Position numbers and translations under genes: made by a program. Of a DNA stretch of 64,000 nucleotides, positions 1 to 12,900 are shown in pieces; the stretch's first letter is position 1; each line of letters begins with the position of its first letter. Origin of the DNA: Malurus cyaneus samueli (Eukaryota; Chordata; Aves; Passeriformes; Maluridae); the NCBI GenBank assembly GCA_009741485.1, contig CM019215.1:74980254-75044253 (forward strand), written 5' to 3'. Under the pieces are notes generated by a model. The model ran no database searches. It had not been told where the DNA came from and saw only the letters and a program-made list of their open reading frames with translations.

Positions 1-3000
1 TGAATGATTTATATCTAGCACTAGCAGCAGCTGGGGATCACATCCATTTATGCTTGGTAAATCCCAGCTGGTGCTAGTGAGAGAAGTTCTTTAGATAGAG
101 TGGGAGCTCTTAAACTTAGTGGATTCTGATTAAATATAATTAAATTAATTAAATATTAATTAAATATTTCAAGTTAGAATGTTATTCTGAATTGCATGGA
201 GCTAAATGTAGAGCCAGGTTAAATTCTAGTAGTGTCTGACAGGACCTACTATGAATCAATTTTTCTCTGAATGAATTAGGATGGCTATAACTGAGCTTCA
301 TTACAGACTACTCATCTTTCTAAAAGTCTTTTAGTGAGATCTGTCACCACAGATTTTTAAAGGTAGAGAATATTTTGCATAAATAAATAACAGGTTAAAT
401 TTAGTAGAAAAGAAGTTCTTTACGATAGCCTCAAGGCCTTGTTTTAGTTAGTTTCTGTATGGAAAGCTGCATGGCTAAAATAAGTTTGTGATTTTTTTTA
501 CTACAAGAAGTACATTTTGGCTTTCTATGGTGGGATGTCTGTTTAACAGACTGAATGATTTTAAGGAATTCTTAGGCTAGGGAACCAGCAGTCTTATGTG
601 ATAAAGGTGTTTCTCCTTACTTGTTAATGAGTTATTCAAATGAGCTTGAGGGTTTGGAAAGTATTTAGTGAATTACTCTTCTGAATCAATTCAAAGGTAA
701 CCCATTACCCTTAAGCTGATTTAATTCCAAGCTGAACATGAGACTGCTGCCTTCATGAAGTGCCTGCATAATTACAAATATATTTATTGTTATGTGCTAT
801 GGTACCCTGACTGCTTCATCTACAATATAGGCTGAGAACATAGGCCATTGAACAGTAATTCAACAGCAAGGAAACAAAACTTTCATTAGGAAGCAAAAAT
901 CTCATTGTATTGGTGGTACACACATAATCAAATCTACAGTTCTTTCTCTACATCCAGTGAAAAAGGTATTAAAGGGCACCAGCAAAACAAAAAAAGAAAG
1001 GAGTAGCTCACATTGAAAATGCTATCAAATTTCCATGCCTGATTGAAATGTTTGTCACTTCATTTTAGCTCTTGAAGCTCTTCTTGATGCTGATCAAGAA
1101 AGTGCTCTTGAAAACTTTTACTGAAAGATACTTCTACAGGATGTTAGTTGATGAAGTGAGGTTGGGATGTCAAAAAACAAAGCCAGAATTCAATTAAATC
1201 ATAATCACCAACTTTGTGTATAATGCACCGTATAATTGATGAATGATGAGGAATTATGCAGACACACATTTGGCTGCTCAGCTCATAGAAAGAAACAAGA
1301 GGAGATAATATTGTAAGTGGGAAACACTCAGGGTGTTAAATGGGAAAGAAGATTGATTTCATTAGGTAGTTAAGGATATATATAAGTAATATACAATTTA
1401 AGTGTCCCCGACCAGTGTGAACAAAGAACAAAGCATTTTTTTCTATTTGAATTTGGGATTTTTTTAAGTAGATATTCTAACTCTTTCACATCTAAACAAG
1501 TCTTCAGAGGTGAAGGCATAAAGTAGGCAAATCAGATTTTAAGTAAAATTGAAAATAGTTTTAAAAAATTTTAAAATTAATAGAATTGTTAGGTTTTTAG
1601 AAAAAATGAGCCTGTAATTTAAATGCAATAAGAGAAACTAATCAGAAATATATTTTTCCTTAACCATTCTTGTGAAAACTCTTAAGTAAGACTGGTACTT
1701 GTAACAAAGCAAAACAAACATGGCTTTATAAGGACATTTGGTTTTATACAGTTCTATATTAGTAAATTCTTAAATAATTTTTTAAATAAACATTTTACCT
1801 TCACATGGCTGTTCCATTTAATGTACCAGCAGTGTGGTGAACTCAGGCAGGAACAAAGGTAAAACAAATTCTGAAGTACCATTATGATCGCTGATAGTTC
1901 ATACTTCTGTTTAACTAACCTTCTGTGTACATATGTGACATAATTCCTTTCAAAAACAGAGTTTGCCAAAAAACACAAAGGTTTAACTCCACATTTACTG
2001 ATACTCCTAGTTTGCCAGTCCCATATTTAACTTTGCCTGCTAACATTTTTAATGTCTATTTCAAAACATTTTTTCACTGGACATGGTGGCTTTACCCAGC
2101 AGCATACTGGGGTTAGTGATATATTTAGGAGAAAATAAATTTAAAGACAAGCTCTAGTAAACTGAAGCTAAATACACAGCTAATTTTTCTGTTTCTATTT
2201 TTTTTCTTTCTGTTTAGCTTTTATTGGCCATTAATAAAAACTCAAGATGTGTCCTTCTATTCCCAGCCTCTGACTCACACACTGGAATAGCTGAGATAGA
2301 GGACGCAGCCAAATAGAGGAATTGTTGTTGGACACAAGCAGAAATGTTCCTGAGTTCTAATCTTGACATAAACAGACATAAGCAAGTTTTCCTAAACTGT
2401 TTTACATTGGGTGTTGGAATTTGTAAATGCAAATGGCAGAGTGTGTAATCACAAGTAAATCTGCACATGGGGACTACTTCATCCTCTTGCCTCTTGTAAA
2501 ATGTTACTTAACATTAACTGAAGCTCAGTCTTGATACATGATTAAAATCCAAGTGCCAAAAATAGATTTGTGTCAAGCAGTAGATATACACCTCATGCAG
2601 ACAGAAGAGGATATAAAATTTAAACATTCACACAGGTATTTCATTGTGTGCATCCTTTTTTCTATTCACACCTGATCACCTGTTTGGCATTGGTGCCTTC
2701 CATACTGTACCTTGTGCCCCTCAGCCATGAGAAAAGAGACTATCTGAATAAAATCTATCCCAGGGGCCTTTACTGTAAAAACTATTCAAATGTGACTGCT
2801 GTAGCCTTGGGAAGAGGGATTAAGAAAGTATGAGTGGTAAAATTGTCTTGTTCCTATCATTGTCACCACAAGATAACATGGAGAAAATTAACTTAAAATC
2901 AGTTGGACAAAATAATAAAAAAGGAAAAAAAACCCAAACATATTTAAATAAAGTCTGGACTTTGCAGTACCACATTTGATTTTTTAAAGTAAAATAACAA

Positions 3001-4370
3001 TTGAAATAAAGCATTTTACACCATTAAAAGTTCTTCTTTTTTTTTTTTTTTTTTGTCTGTCTTAACAGATTTAACATGTCTTGCCTTAACTTGTGAATCC
3101 CTTTTCCCTTTTTTATTGACTATCATTATAATTTTATTTTTTCTTTAGCTGATATTTATAGTACAATAAAAATACAAGATATGAGATAATTAATTCCTCC
3201 ATTTCTGTGAATATGACACTTCTTGAAAAGCAAATTAAAACCCAAGCAATCAACTAAGTCATGTAGAGAAAGAAGCTAAGAGAAAAAGTGAGGAAGGTGA
3301 GTTTGACCAAAATATCATGAATTCCATTTAAATTGTTATATTTTCTGAAAGAAATAGAAAATTAAATGACAATAAATCTTTTATGTGTTTCAAACAACAT
3401 CTCATTTGCTAAGGTAACACAGAGTGCCAAAAATATATCAGTAAGAATTCTCCTGGTCAGGAAAAATCCAATATTTTTCCTGATGATACATACTCCAAGA
3501 CCACAACTCTGCATTGTGAACTTTGAGAATCAAACTTTCTTTTCCAAGCACATTTGAAACAAGTATACAGGACTGAAGCAAAATTGTAAAGGCTAGCTGA
3601 GACCACTCTGACTACTGCAGCTAGTTTATTTTATTTGAATTTGCTATTACTATGAGTTTCTATTGAGTTTCATTTTAATGATATGCAGATAATAAAGATG
3701 TCTTTCACTAGAATCTTCATCTCTGTGGGAGATGCCTGTATACTTCCTTATTTCCTGTGCTTGGTAATAAATTATTTAATTAGGAGGACAGAAATATTAA
3801 GAGTAATATTTTTTTTTGAAAAATTTAATATTTATTCTCATTTATCTTCCCATGTTAACTCTTTTAAAAACATGAATCCAGTTCTTCTGCTTCCAGATGA
3901 TCAGTTATTTGGCATCTAGCTGACAGCTATGATGACAGTCAACCATTTGTTCTTTAAATGTAATATGAAAGAATGGTCACTATGTCAGTAGAAGAAGGTG
4001 ATCCTTTCTTTCTCCTCACACTTCTGTTTGTATCTGATTCATCTGACACAATGATTTAATGGGGAAACATTAAAAATATAATTTGCATCTTACTGATATT
4101 CATTAATGGATATAAGACCAAAAGAAAGCCTGCTTGCTTGCTTGCTTCCTTCCTTCTTCCCATTTTTCTAAGACAAAATATTTTCCTCTGTGTTTTCTCC
4201 TGTGTATTAAAGGCTAATTTGCTATGTTGTTGGTGGATAACTTATCAGGGAAGAAACCTGATTCTTCTGGATTACATCCCCAATGATCAAACATTTTTCA
4301 CCATTTATGAGCCGTGAGTAGACTAAACAGATTCAGACACCAAGGCAATTCAACGAGCATTATGTGAGCA
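1..4370. other. unique AT-rich DNA, no gene seen
   Basis: No open frame here exceeds about 84 codons, and none has splice signals or a recognisable domain. Simple sequence includes an AT-only stretch near 127-172 and an 18-base T run at 3037-3054. A short TTGC/TTCC-type repeat lies at about 4131-4160. I recognise no CR1 or LTR sequence in this stretch. Confidence 0.6.
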
Positions 4371-4880
4371 TTTGGAGGAATCAATGGGTTTTGTGATCTT
4401 TCAGGGAGATGGCATGAGGCAGAAGAAGGTCAACAAGGCAGGCAATATGCAGTTGGGACCTGGATGCTCATATGTGGAGAAATCTCTGGCCCTGTCCCCG
4501 TGCTCTGTCCTGAATGCTTCTGTCTTTGATACCATACAGAAGCTCCCTCTGCTGACTGATGCACTTGGCTATGGGGTTGGATAGGGAATAATTCCTGACT
4601 GGGTCGTGCATGCTCTCGAGGCACTGGGCACTGACCAGGCTGTAACGTCTCCAAGACTCTCCAGTTTTTCATCTGTCCCAGAAGGTGGTGGGTTGGGTTG
4701 CATATCCTGCAGGGGTTCCTTGAGTTTCCTTCCCTGGGCTATAGGGTTAGCAGGAGTTTAAATGCTTTACATGGTACCGTGGTGTCAGCCAGATCCGAGC
4801 CAAGACAACCATTTCCATGCTGCAGTGCCAGGCTGAGGGTGTTCTGGATACGTTTGATGGCATTGCCACTACCTGAAGTA
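4371..4880. other. GC-richer island of unknown origin
   Basis: This roughly 500-bp segment is clearly richer in G and C than its surroundings. It carries overlapping open frames of 70 codons (+, 4372-4584), 80 codons (-, 4430-4672) and 105 codons (+, 4698-5015). A CTTTCAG at about 4398-4404, just before the sequence GGAGATGG, could serve as a 3' splice site. None of the translations matches a family I know. It could be a decayed LTR, a processed pseudogene or a non-coding exon; I cannot tell which. Confidence 0.3.
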
Positions 4881-7191
4881 TTACTGAAACTTGTGTTCTG
4901 GACATATTTACTTTTCTATATGGGGTTCATGAAAACATTTTGTCTTATTAAAAGGAAAGATGAAGGTAGGACAGCTAAAATGACTTCTCTTAGAAGTTCA
5001 TTCCCCATGCATTAGGTTATTTCTTTCAGTGGCTCAGAACAATAAAAGAAATTGTGAACCTTGATTACATGAGCTCCTTAGCTTTTATTTCTAAGGTCAT
5101 CCTCTGATTCACTGAACTTGCCATATAATGCATACTCTGTTTACAAAGCTTAATGGTGAATTCTGGAGGGAAAATACTCTTCTTCCCTTCCACTTTTTTG
5201 TGTTCACATTTCTCTGGTTTTTATTCTTTTTTTTCTTTTTTTTTTTTTTTTTTTTTTTTTTATCATGTGAGGGGAGGCAGATCAAAGAAATGTCAAAACA
5301 AGGGTTGGAAAACTGACAAAGCAGTAGATCTACTGTGACAAGAAAGTATTATTAGCTTTAATTAATAATAGTATATACCAGACTCTCTCTGCTGCTGATA
5401 AAATGATTTAAACAAAGGGGATATGAAGGACTGGGCTTGTGGCTAAGTAGGAGTGATCTAGTTGTTAGTCACGGCTCTTTAACATTATCCAAAAAGATTT
5501 GCTGGAAGTATCAGCCACCTAAGAGCATGTACCTTCTTGTGCAGCAGATGGGTTGAAGTTTAAAGATAATTTTGAACTGTGTTATAGGGGGTTTAAGTAA
5601 TTTTTGTGGGTAGGTGAAGCGCAAAGCTGTGAAAGATTAAACACATCAAAAATTAGTGGACAGGATGTATTCATTAAGAAGTAGGAATATATAGATGTAG
5701 TCATCATTTAGAAATAATTTAACACAAGTGGTGTACTTTGTTGGCATATTTCCATTTCAGATCATTAGTTTAACAGTATAAAGCAGCAAGGAGCACACTG
5801 CCAATGGAGTATTTGCTGCCATTATGTTTTGGGGTGCAGGTCTCTTAAATCTGGATTTATACAGCTTTGCTTTCAAAAACTTTCAAACACAAATTCTTAG
5901 TGAAGGCTATAATGAAACTGTCACTCTCTGTTTGAATTAATCCACGGATGATACTAAATACATTTGCATTTTAAATCTGAGTCATCTTAATGTTGAAATT
6001 ACTTCAGTTGAAACAGTAGAATAATTATAGAAATTCTCTTACACTGCGTTCAAATCCACATGGGAATTTAACCTTTACAAATATCACCATTTGAAGGGGG
6101 AGAAAGGTACTTAGAAAGAAAATGAGGAAGTCACAAAGACAGTTATCCTGCAGCACTATTTCATAATTTTTAATATTCGCCTGACAGTCAAACATGGGTT
6201 TCATAATTGGCTTTTGTTGATAAGACTGCTTTGCAGAGAAAAGAAGACATGGGTAATTAAACAGGTGAAAGAAGCTGCTTCATTCGGTTGTCTGCAGTTT
6301 CAAGAAGTTAAATGCACACAAAAGAGAAAAACATTTTTAATCCACATACTCTTCTCTGAAATGAAACATAATATTAATAGTAAAGAAAACCAAGCCACTA
6401 AATGCCAAGATAGAGGGATTATTGTCTGTATAAAATACCTATCACATGAAATAAGATTTCTAAAAAAAAGTCTCTTTTCTAAGGCCTTAAATAGATTGTG
6501 AATTTGTTACCGTATTTAGAGGACTATACTAAACAAATAGCTACATGTGAAAAAAAATAGTAATTAAAGATAATGCTAAATATGGATTTTAAAGATTACA
6601 GTGACAAAAAGTAAATTATAATTTTTCAGTGGAGGTGATGAGGTTTGAATTTCTTTTGTCTTTAGATAAACTACAATGTGCAGTTTTGGAATTCGATTCA
6701 AAGGTACTTCAAATTGAAAAATGCCATAACTCCTCATCAGTTGCAATCTTTCAAGAAGCAGAACTAGTGCAGTGTATGACCCTTTCACACAGAGCAAGTA
6801 CATATTCATAGAAAAGGGCAAATATTCCTACTTCATTCTCTGTGGCCAAGGGTACATATGATTGTATTATCATACATCATATTCAGCAAATTTGCAGACT
6901 CCTATGTATTCTACCACCAGAGTTTCAGTGGAGAGGTTCCCCTTGTGCCTTCAGAGAATTTTTCTGCCCAATAAAATAGTGTTGGTAATTGTATAAATGC
7001 TACACATCACAATTTCTTCTGTTTTATAAAGATATGGAGATACAATAATTTGTTGTTCAAGTACACAAATTAAATATGATTAAATTACAAAAGCATTCTG
7101 CTAACATTCTACTTTCCATCATTTTAAAATTATCAAAAGTTAACTCCTTAAGATAATAAAAAATGACATTTATTTTGCTTTACTGCTTTTA
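4881..7191. other. unique AT-rich DNA, no gene seen
   Basis: A T tract at 5227-5261, interrupted by one C, explains the two phenylalanine-rich open frames around 5128-5338. A 95-codon frame at 6214-6501 is lysine-rich, with no domain or splice context, and is probably chance. I see no recognisable repeat. Confidence 0.55.
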
Positions 7192-7257
7192 GTGAGAGGT
7201 TGAACAAGATGACCATCAGAGGTCTCTTCCAACTAAGGTATCTTATGAATTTGTGAT
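7192..7257 (+). mobile_element. CR1 3' tail fragment
   Basis: About 65 bp match the end of avian CR1 elements. The order is a GAGGTTGAACAAGATGACC block, then a GGTCTCTTCCAACT block, then a TATCTTATGAATTTGTGATT terminus that resembles the ATTCTATGATTC-type CR1 end. Only the extreme 3' end is present, as expected of a severely 5'-truncated LINE copy. A/C-rich simple sequence follows at 7295-7350. A CR1-tailed SINE is an alternative, but no tRNA-like head is visible. Confidence 0.6.
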
Positions 7258-7294
7258 TTTTTTTCTCCCATCTTCTAAGATAGTATCTTATTTT

Positions 7295-7350
7295 AAAAAA
7301 AAAAAAAAACAAAAACAACAAAACAAAAAACCAAAAAAAACACCCTATAT
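7295..7350. repeat. A-rich (AAAC-like) simple sequence
   Basis: This is an A tract with scattered single C residues, lying just downstream of the CR1 tail. It is low-complexity sequence with no other signal. Confidence 0.7.
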
Positions 7351-7568
7351 GTTAAAAAGATTGTAAACTGGAATATTGACATTTAAAGTTGTTATATATA
7401 TTATATTAAAAAAAATTCTAAATATCTGTACAGCCCTTCATATTAAATACTTCAGAGATACTGGTAAATGTCTTTCAAGTGATGGAAGCATTAGTGTCTC
7501 TACCTGGCAGATACAATTTTAGGGGAACAAGTGATTATTCTCAATTCCCCACAAGAGTGGAAGTAGAC

Positions 7569-7726
7569 GGGAAGGGAAGGGAAGGGAAGGGAAGGGAAGG
7601 GAAGGGAAGGGAAGGGAAGGGAAGGGAAGGAAGGGAAGGGAGGGAAGGGAAGGGAAGGGAAGAAGGGAAGGAGGAAGGGAAGGGAAGGAAGGGAAGGGAA
7701 GGGAAGGGAAGGGAAGGGAAGGGAGG
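7569..7726. repeat. (AAGGG)n polypurine satellite
   Basis: For 158 bp the + strand contains only A and G, mostly as GGGAA/AAGGG pentamers. The array is regular over its first 60 bases and its last 40. The middle holds variants such as GAAGGGAGGG and AGAAGGGAAGGAGG. Repeated GGG runs make a G-quadruplex possible on this strand, and mirror symmetry of the purine tract makes a triplex possible. The glycine/arginine/glutamate and proline/serine/leucine-phenylalanine frames on the two strands here are by-products of the repeat. Confidence 0.95.
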
Positions 7727-9007
7727 TCTGGAGTACTTCATGTAAAAAAAAAGCCCAGAAATGCGAAGGGGGAATAAGATGCATTCAGGGCACAGCTCAG
7801 TATCTACTAGATACAATAAGCCCTCCAGCCTCTGGCTCGAGATTTCACAGCTGCAGCAATTTAGGTGTATTTTCTGGGAGTTAGTCTACCAACGTCTTTG
7901 CCAGACTGCAAAAGGTTCAGGTAAAAAAATAAAAATTAAATAAAGTTTTTCAAATTCAGAATCAAAATTTTGATGCCTAGCTGATATTAACTGGAAATTG
8001 TTAATTTCTTTTCCATTTGCAAAAAATTGCTGTTCTCTTAGCAGTTCTATCTATTAATTATTCTTTCCATCTGTTATTTTTTCCTGCATCTAGTGATTCT
8101 AAATCTCACAATTCTCCAATTCTTTTAGCTCACAACTGCTCTTTTTCCAGTGCTATTATTCATCTAACTGTTTGGGGAAAAAAAAAAAAAAAAAAAAAAA
8201 AAAAAAGCACCTATTCTTCTATTCCTCCAGGTCTTCAAATGAACTGCACCAAAACCACAAGGAAGTGTACAAGTCCCCAGATTAATTGTATGTGATATTG
8301 AATAATTAACAGAAACCAACCATTTGCATTTTAATAACATTCTAACAATCTGGTAAATGAATCTATTAATCTTTATTCTGGGTATCAGACATTGGACAGT
8401 AGAGTTCACTGGTGTGTGAATAGGTAAAAAGAGGAATGTAAGCCATGCTTGAAATAATTTTTTCACCAAAAGCTACAAACAGCAAGTCACGCTTGACTAA
8501 CATGATGTAAGATACTGATCTATAGTTACACTAAGAAAGAAAGCAGAAGCTGATAGGTTTAAGTAATATGACATCTGTCACATGAAATAAATGGCTTGGT
8601 CATTAAAATGAAACTGGTACTTCCCATCTGCATTATGATACTAAAATTAAAAAAAAAAAATAAAAATATGGAATTAGAATGTGGATGTGCTCAGGATGAA
8701 GATCAGACTACTGCTGATTTATCATATACAGTAAATAAAAGCTCAACAGATGAACAGCCTGAAGTATATATATTAGTGTGAGCTCTTATTTTCTGCCACA
8801 GGCCTATTTTGCTGGATTTGCATTCTCTTTTATACATTGTAGTCACAGTTGCACAATCAGAAGTTACTTGTTAAACAACCTGTTTTAAGCTGAGGCCCTT
8901 GTTTCTGCAAAGGGGAGATCTTGATGTTGCAACCTCTAAAGCTGCAATTTGACTGTATATGAGATTGCTTGCAGTGTTTGATCTGCACTTATTCTTTCAC
9001 TTATTGC
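7727..9007. other. unique AT-rich DNA with poly-A tracts
   Basis: It holds a 29-base A run at 8178-8206 and a 12-base A run at 8649-8660. Open frames across these tracts (8017-8295 +, 8164-8469 -) encode lysine or phenylalanine runs and look accidental. No gene or recognisable element is seen. Confidence 0.6.
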
Positions 9008-9037
9008 TTAACTGAGAATTCCTTAATTCTCAGTTAA
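9008..9037. repeat. perfect inverted repeat, 13-bp arms
   Basis: TTAACTGAGAATT (9008-9020) is followed by the spacer CCTT and then its exact reverse complement (9025-9037). It would fold as a 13-bp stem with a 4-base loop. No element boundary or gene is attached to it. Confidence 0.9.
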
Positions 9038-9159
9038 TTACTTCTCAGAAGAATTACAGGAGCAGCAAATTGTTTTCAGGACCTCTGCACTACCTAAGCA
9101 AAGCAACTTTAGTACCATATCTTCCCTGATGAAGAAGTGATGGTGATGGTGAAAACTGA

Positions 9160-9344
9160 ATAAATGCGGAACAATAGAAAAGGTGTCGAGTCTATTCTGC
9201 TCATGACAATAAATAGTAAGATATCGCTCTCTTTATTTCAAACCCACAAACCTTTCCATCTGATTTCCTCCATCCTGTTAAGGAGGGGGAGTGAGAGAGT
9301 GGCTGGGTGGGCTTTTAGCAGCCAGTCAGGGGCAACTCATCACA
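9160..9344 (+). mobile_element. ERVL-type LTR relic, 3' part
   Basis: The segment follows the R-U5 end of a common avian ERVL-type LTR. An AATAAA lies near 9210, then a CTCTTTATTTCAAACCCAC block (family form resembles CTTTATCTCAACCCAC). Next comes a GGGGGAGTGAGAGAGTGGCTG block, and a pyrimidine/purine run ends in CATCACA at 9344. The final ACA is the expected LTR 3' terminus. The 5' half of the LTR is not recognisable, so this is a truncated or badly decayed solo LTR. A CR1 copy starts about 135 bp downstream in the same orientation. The 96-codon frame crossing it is not a gene. The LTR family is named from memory of the consensus. Confidence 0.55.
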
Positions 9345-9478
9345 AAAGCCTGACATCTCATTTTTTTTTAATAGCTATGGATTATGAAACTGCTATTTTC
9401 ATGGAACCTAAGCTATTAAACTCCCCATGTATCCTAACTGGTGATCCCAGGTGAACTATTGGTTTGCTAATAGTATGT

Positions 9479-9935
9479 TGATCTTGACAGGCTTGAGAGG
9501 TGAACCCATGTGTAGCTCATGAAGTGTGAAGTCCTGTCTATGAAGACAGCCTGAAAGAGGTGGGGTTCTTCAGTCTGGAGAAGAAAAGGCTCTGGGGTGG
9601 CCTCTTTTCAGTCTTCAGCTGAAGTGGCCTACAGGGAAGCAGGAAAGGGACATTTCAGATGAGCATGTAGGGAAACGGCGAGGGGGAATGGCTTTAAACT
9701 TGAAAGAACAAAGGTTTAAATTAGTTAGGTGGAAGAAATTCTTTACTGCAAGGGTGGAGAGGCACAGGAACAGGTTGACTGGAGAAGTTGCGTATATCCT
9801 ATCCCTGGAAGAGTTCACAGTCATGTTAGGTGGGGCTTTGGGCAACCTGATCTAGTGAAATTGTCCCTGACCATGGAACTTTATGTTATTTAAAGTCCTT
9901 TCCAACCCAAGCCATTCCTTGAGTCTATGAAATTA
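9479..9935 (+). mobile_element. CR1 LINE fragment with internal deletion
   Basis: The first ~55 bp (CTTGACAGGCTTGAGAGGTG and following) match CR1 from the ORF2 region just after the catalytic part of the reverse transcriptase. From about 9540 the sequence jumps to the far 3' part (TATGAAGACAGCCTGAAAG, GTCTGGAGAAGAAAAGGCT). It then runs through the 3' untranslated region, with GGAACAGGTTG, GGGCAACCTGATCTAG and TCCTTTCCAACCCAAGCCAT blocks, to a terminus like GAGTCTATGAAATTA. Several hundred bases of the consensus are therefore missing internally. It has no coding capacity. Confidence 0.85.
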
Positions 9936-12900
9936 AGATTTTTTTTTTGATTTTTTTTTATTTTTTAAATTATGTGCATCACTGTGCAAGTGTTTCGAAT
10001 TTCATCCACCTCAGTACTCCTGAAGAGTGTACCTTTTAGGGTTTTTTCTGCAGTTTTTCATGCCTGGTTCTCATGCTTGATACCCTGAATAACTCATTCA
10101 TCAATATTTATTTATGACATTCCTAGTCACTCACTGTTTTCAGGTTATCCAGAAGTCATTTGCTATAATAGACCTGATGTCACAGGCTGTACCTCTGGGA
10201 AGGCTCACGGTGACCTCCACTGAAAGTAAAGGCCACTTGACCCTAAGGCTGGTTCCTCTCTTTTTACTGGTTATTTTTCCCATTCAAGCACTTTAGCTAT
10301 TTTGCGATGGTTGACTAACTTGCAGAAATCTTATGCATGCTTGGGTCCCTTAAGATTTTTTAAAAAATTTAAATTTAAAAAATGAACCACATAATAATTA
10401 AGGTCTAACTTAAAACCAATTCATATGTCACTAGCCTGTAAATAGTAACACATAAGGAAAACAAGGGAATAAAGCAGACAGTACAATATTTTCATCTGAA
10501 TTTGAGCATAGTTTCCCTTTTAGTTTTTTTAATTAGAAAGAATTGAAAAAGTAAAGCTGCCTTTATCATTTTTTTTCTTCCTTATGCTGGTTATTGTTAC
10601 CTCTTCCAAAACGCTAACTGCTAAGTTTATATTTTTAAGTTTTGTAAGGTTTGCACCCAAAAGTCATGGATGTGGGTACATTATGCAAAATATTATGCCC
10701 TGGCCTAAAAAACTGAATACAGGGATGAATACTCACGTGTATTATTACTTAAAAAAAAATAGAGGCACCAAAAAATTGAATTGCCCTGAAATTTTGGGTT
10801 GAGGCAGAATTGGAAAATTTATCACTTTATAGACCCTCACCGATCACTATCCTCCTGTTTTTATTTTCTTTCTTATAGATCTAAGTATCATAATGATGTC
10901 AGGAGGTTTAATACTGGGAGTCTTTTCAGTTTTGTAATGCAGAAGATAACCATAAATATTTAGAAGAGAAAGCAATAAATAAAGTGAAAAGTGTAATTTC
11001 TTTGTTATCAGATGATAATAACACGTTACATACACAATCTGCCCAGGGCAAACTACTTTGAATATATTATTTTTTAAGGAAATGTAATGTCTTCCAGCAT
11101 GAAAACTATCATGAAATCTGAAGTGGAATTGAAAATACTTTCAAGTAGCTCATTTCAGTTTTCACAGATTATTCACAATGCAATATTATGAGGAATTTCT
11201 GTGCAGGTGGAAATTTAGTTTTATTCAATGCATGCCATTCTCCAGTGTCTTTTCTGATACAGTATTTCAGAATCTGGAATTGTGTTTATTGAACTCATTA
11301 TACAATCCTCAGGTAGCTTTATGGCACTATTAGTGAAAAGTCATCAAGAATGATTCCAACGATGTCTTTTTAGACTACCAGAATGGATGCCGCAGCAATT
11401 CATAGCAGCTGCTGGCCTGTGCCACTGCCTTGTGATGGAGCCACAGTGAGGTTGTATTTATTTGCTCTTATTCCTGTTGCATCTCTCTCCTAGCTTCCTG
11501 TATCTGTTCTCAGTACTGCCTAATTTCTGGCCATGTTTCTCAGCAGAATGCTGATTTCTTCCATCCGTCTTGAATATGTCCAAATGATGAAATGTTAAAT
11601 AAATGAGAAATTATGATGAAAGCACAATTTCCAGAAAGGCTGACCTTTCCAAGAATAGTCATGGTCATTCAGAAAAAATTTTCAGCAGATGTGACTGTCC
11701 TCTAAAATGTTTCATTCCTTTCTGAATCATTTTTTACTTGTAATTGCTTCAAAGGTACTAAAAATTCAAACAGACAAGAGATGGGATTCTGTCTCTCTCC
11801 AGTTCTGCACTGCGTGTGAAAGAATCTACCCTCTACAAAAAGCAGTTTAATGCATTATGTATGAGAAAATGTAGCAGTGGAAATTAGTGTACATAGTAGG
11901 AAAACCTGAAAATTAAAACACCTGGCCATTTTAATGGATAGGATTTTACATAACTGTACTGGGAAAAGACGTATTAAACAGAATTTATTTTTAATACTCA
12001 AGTACAAATGCACTTTATACAGTGGGAATATAAGATGATGTGTTTGTCTCTATTTTCTTGGTGGAATTTGTGTGACCACATTGCTCTGCAGAAAATCTTG
12101 TCCCTGCTCAGGAGACAAGAAATATTTTTGAAGAGAAAAATTAGTTTCATGTTTAATAGTGAGAGAAAGTTTTCCCAGGCAGAGATTTTCTCATGGAAAT
12201 TTGAAATTTTTGAGAGTTTAATACTGAAACTAGTCAGTGTTTCAATATGCTATAGACTTAATGAAGCTTTTTAGTAAACCAGAAGGATTAAATATATTTA
12301 ATTAATCATGCCTCTACAGTTCATCCCATGAATAATTTCTGAAGTTTTGTAAAAGTACAGAAGTGCATTTTCCACACACATTGCAAGGCTTTAAATACAC
12401 CTTGCAGAAAAGCAAATAGGGAAAAGCAAATTTTTGAGAAACATACAAAAATGTTTCATTTAATAATAGCTACAAATTAAGAACAGTTCCAAAACAGGGC
12501 ATCTTACCATTAATGGTTAGGAAGCCTTTATGAGAGTACTTCCCTGGTAGATTTTTTGTTGCTGTATTGTCAGGTGTTTGTGCAGGGCTAGTACCTTCTT
12601 ACCAAATTGTTTTCTCATGTCTGTAATTATTTGAAGCCACAGATGTGAGATCTTTGATCATCAGAAGAGACCAGATTTTAAGTTATTTTTAGAAATCAAT
12701 TTGTGGTCCTAATCTTCAATTTCCACATAAAATGTTATACTGATTTTTTTTTTTTTCCTTGGGAATGTGTGGGGTTAAAAACATATCCATGTATCTAACT
12801 GTTCTTCGGGAAACTTGTGAGAAGAGGTAACAATTTGGTGATATTTGTCAAAAATCTGTTGAAAAACACCTTATTTTTTCCATTTCTTCCATACACTCTA

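Noticed and set aside
5128..5338. Two small frames with phenylalanine runs
   Set aside because: They are produced by a 35-base T tract.
7479..7816. Gly/Arg/Glu-rich and Pro/Ser/Leu/Phe-rich frames
   Set aside because: They are direct translations of the AAGGG satellite.
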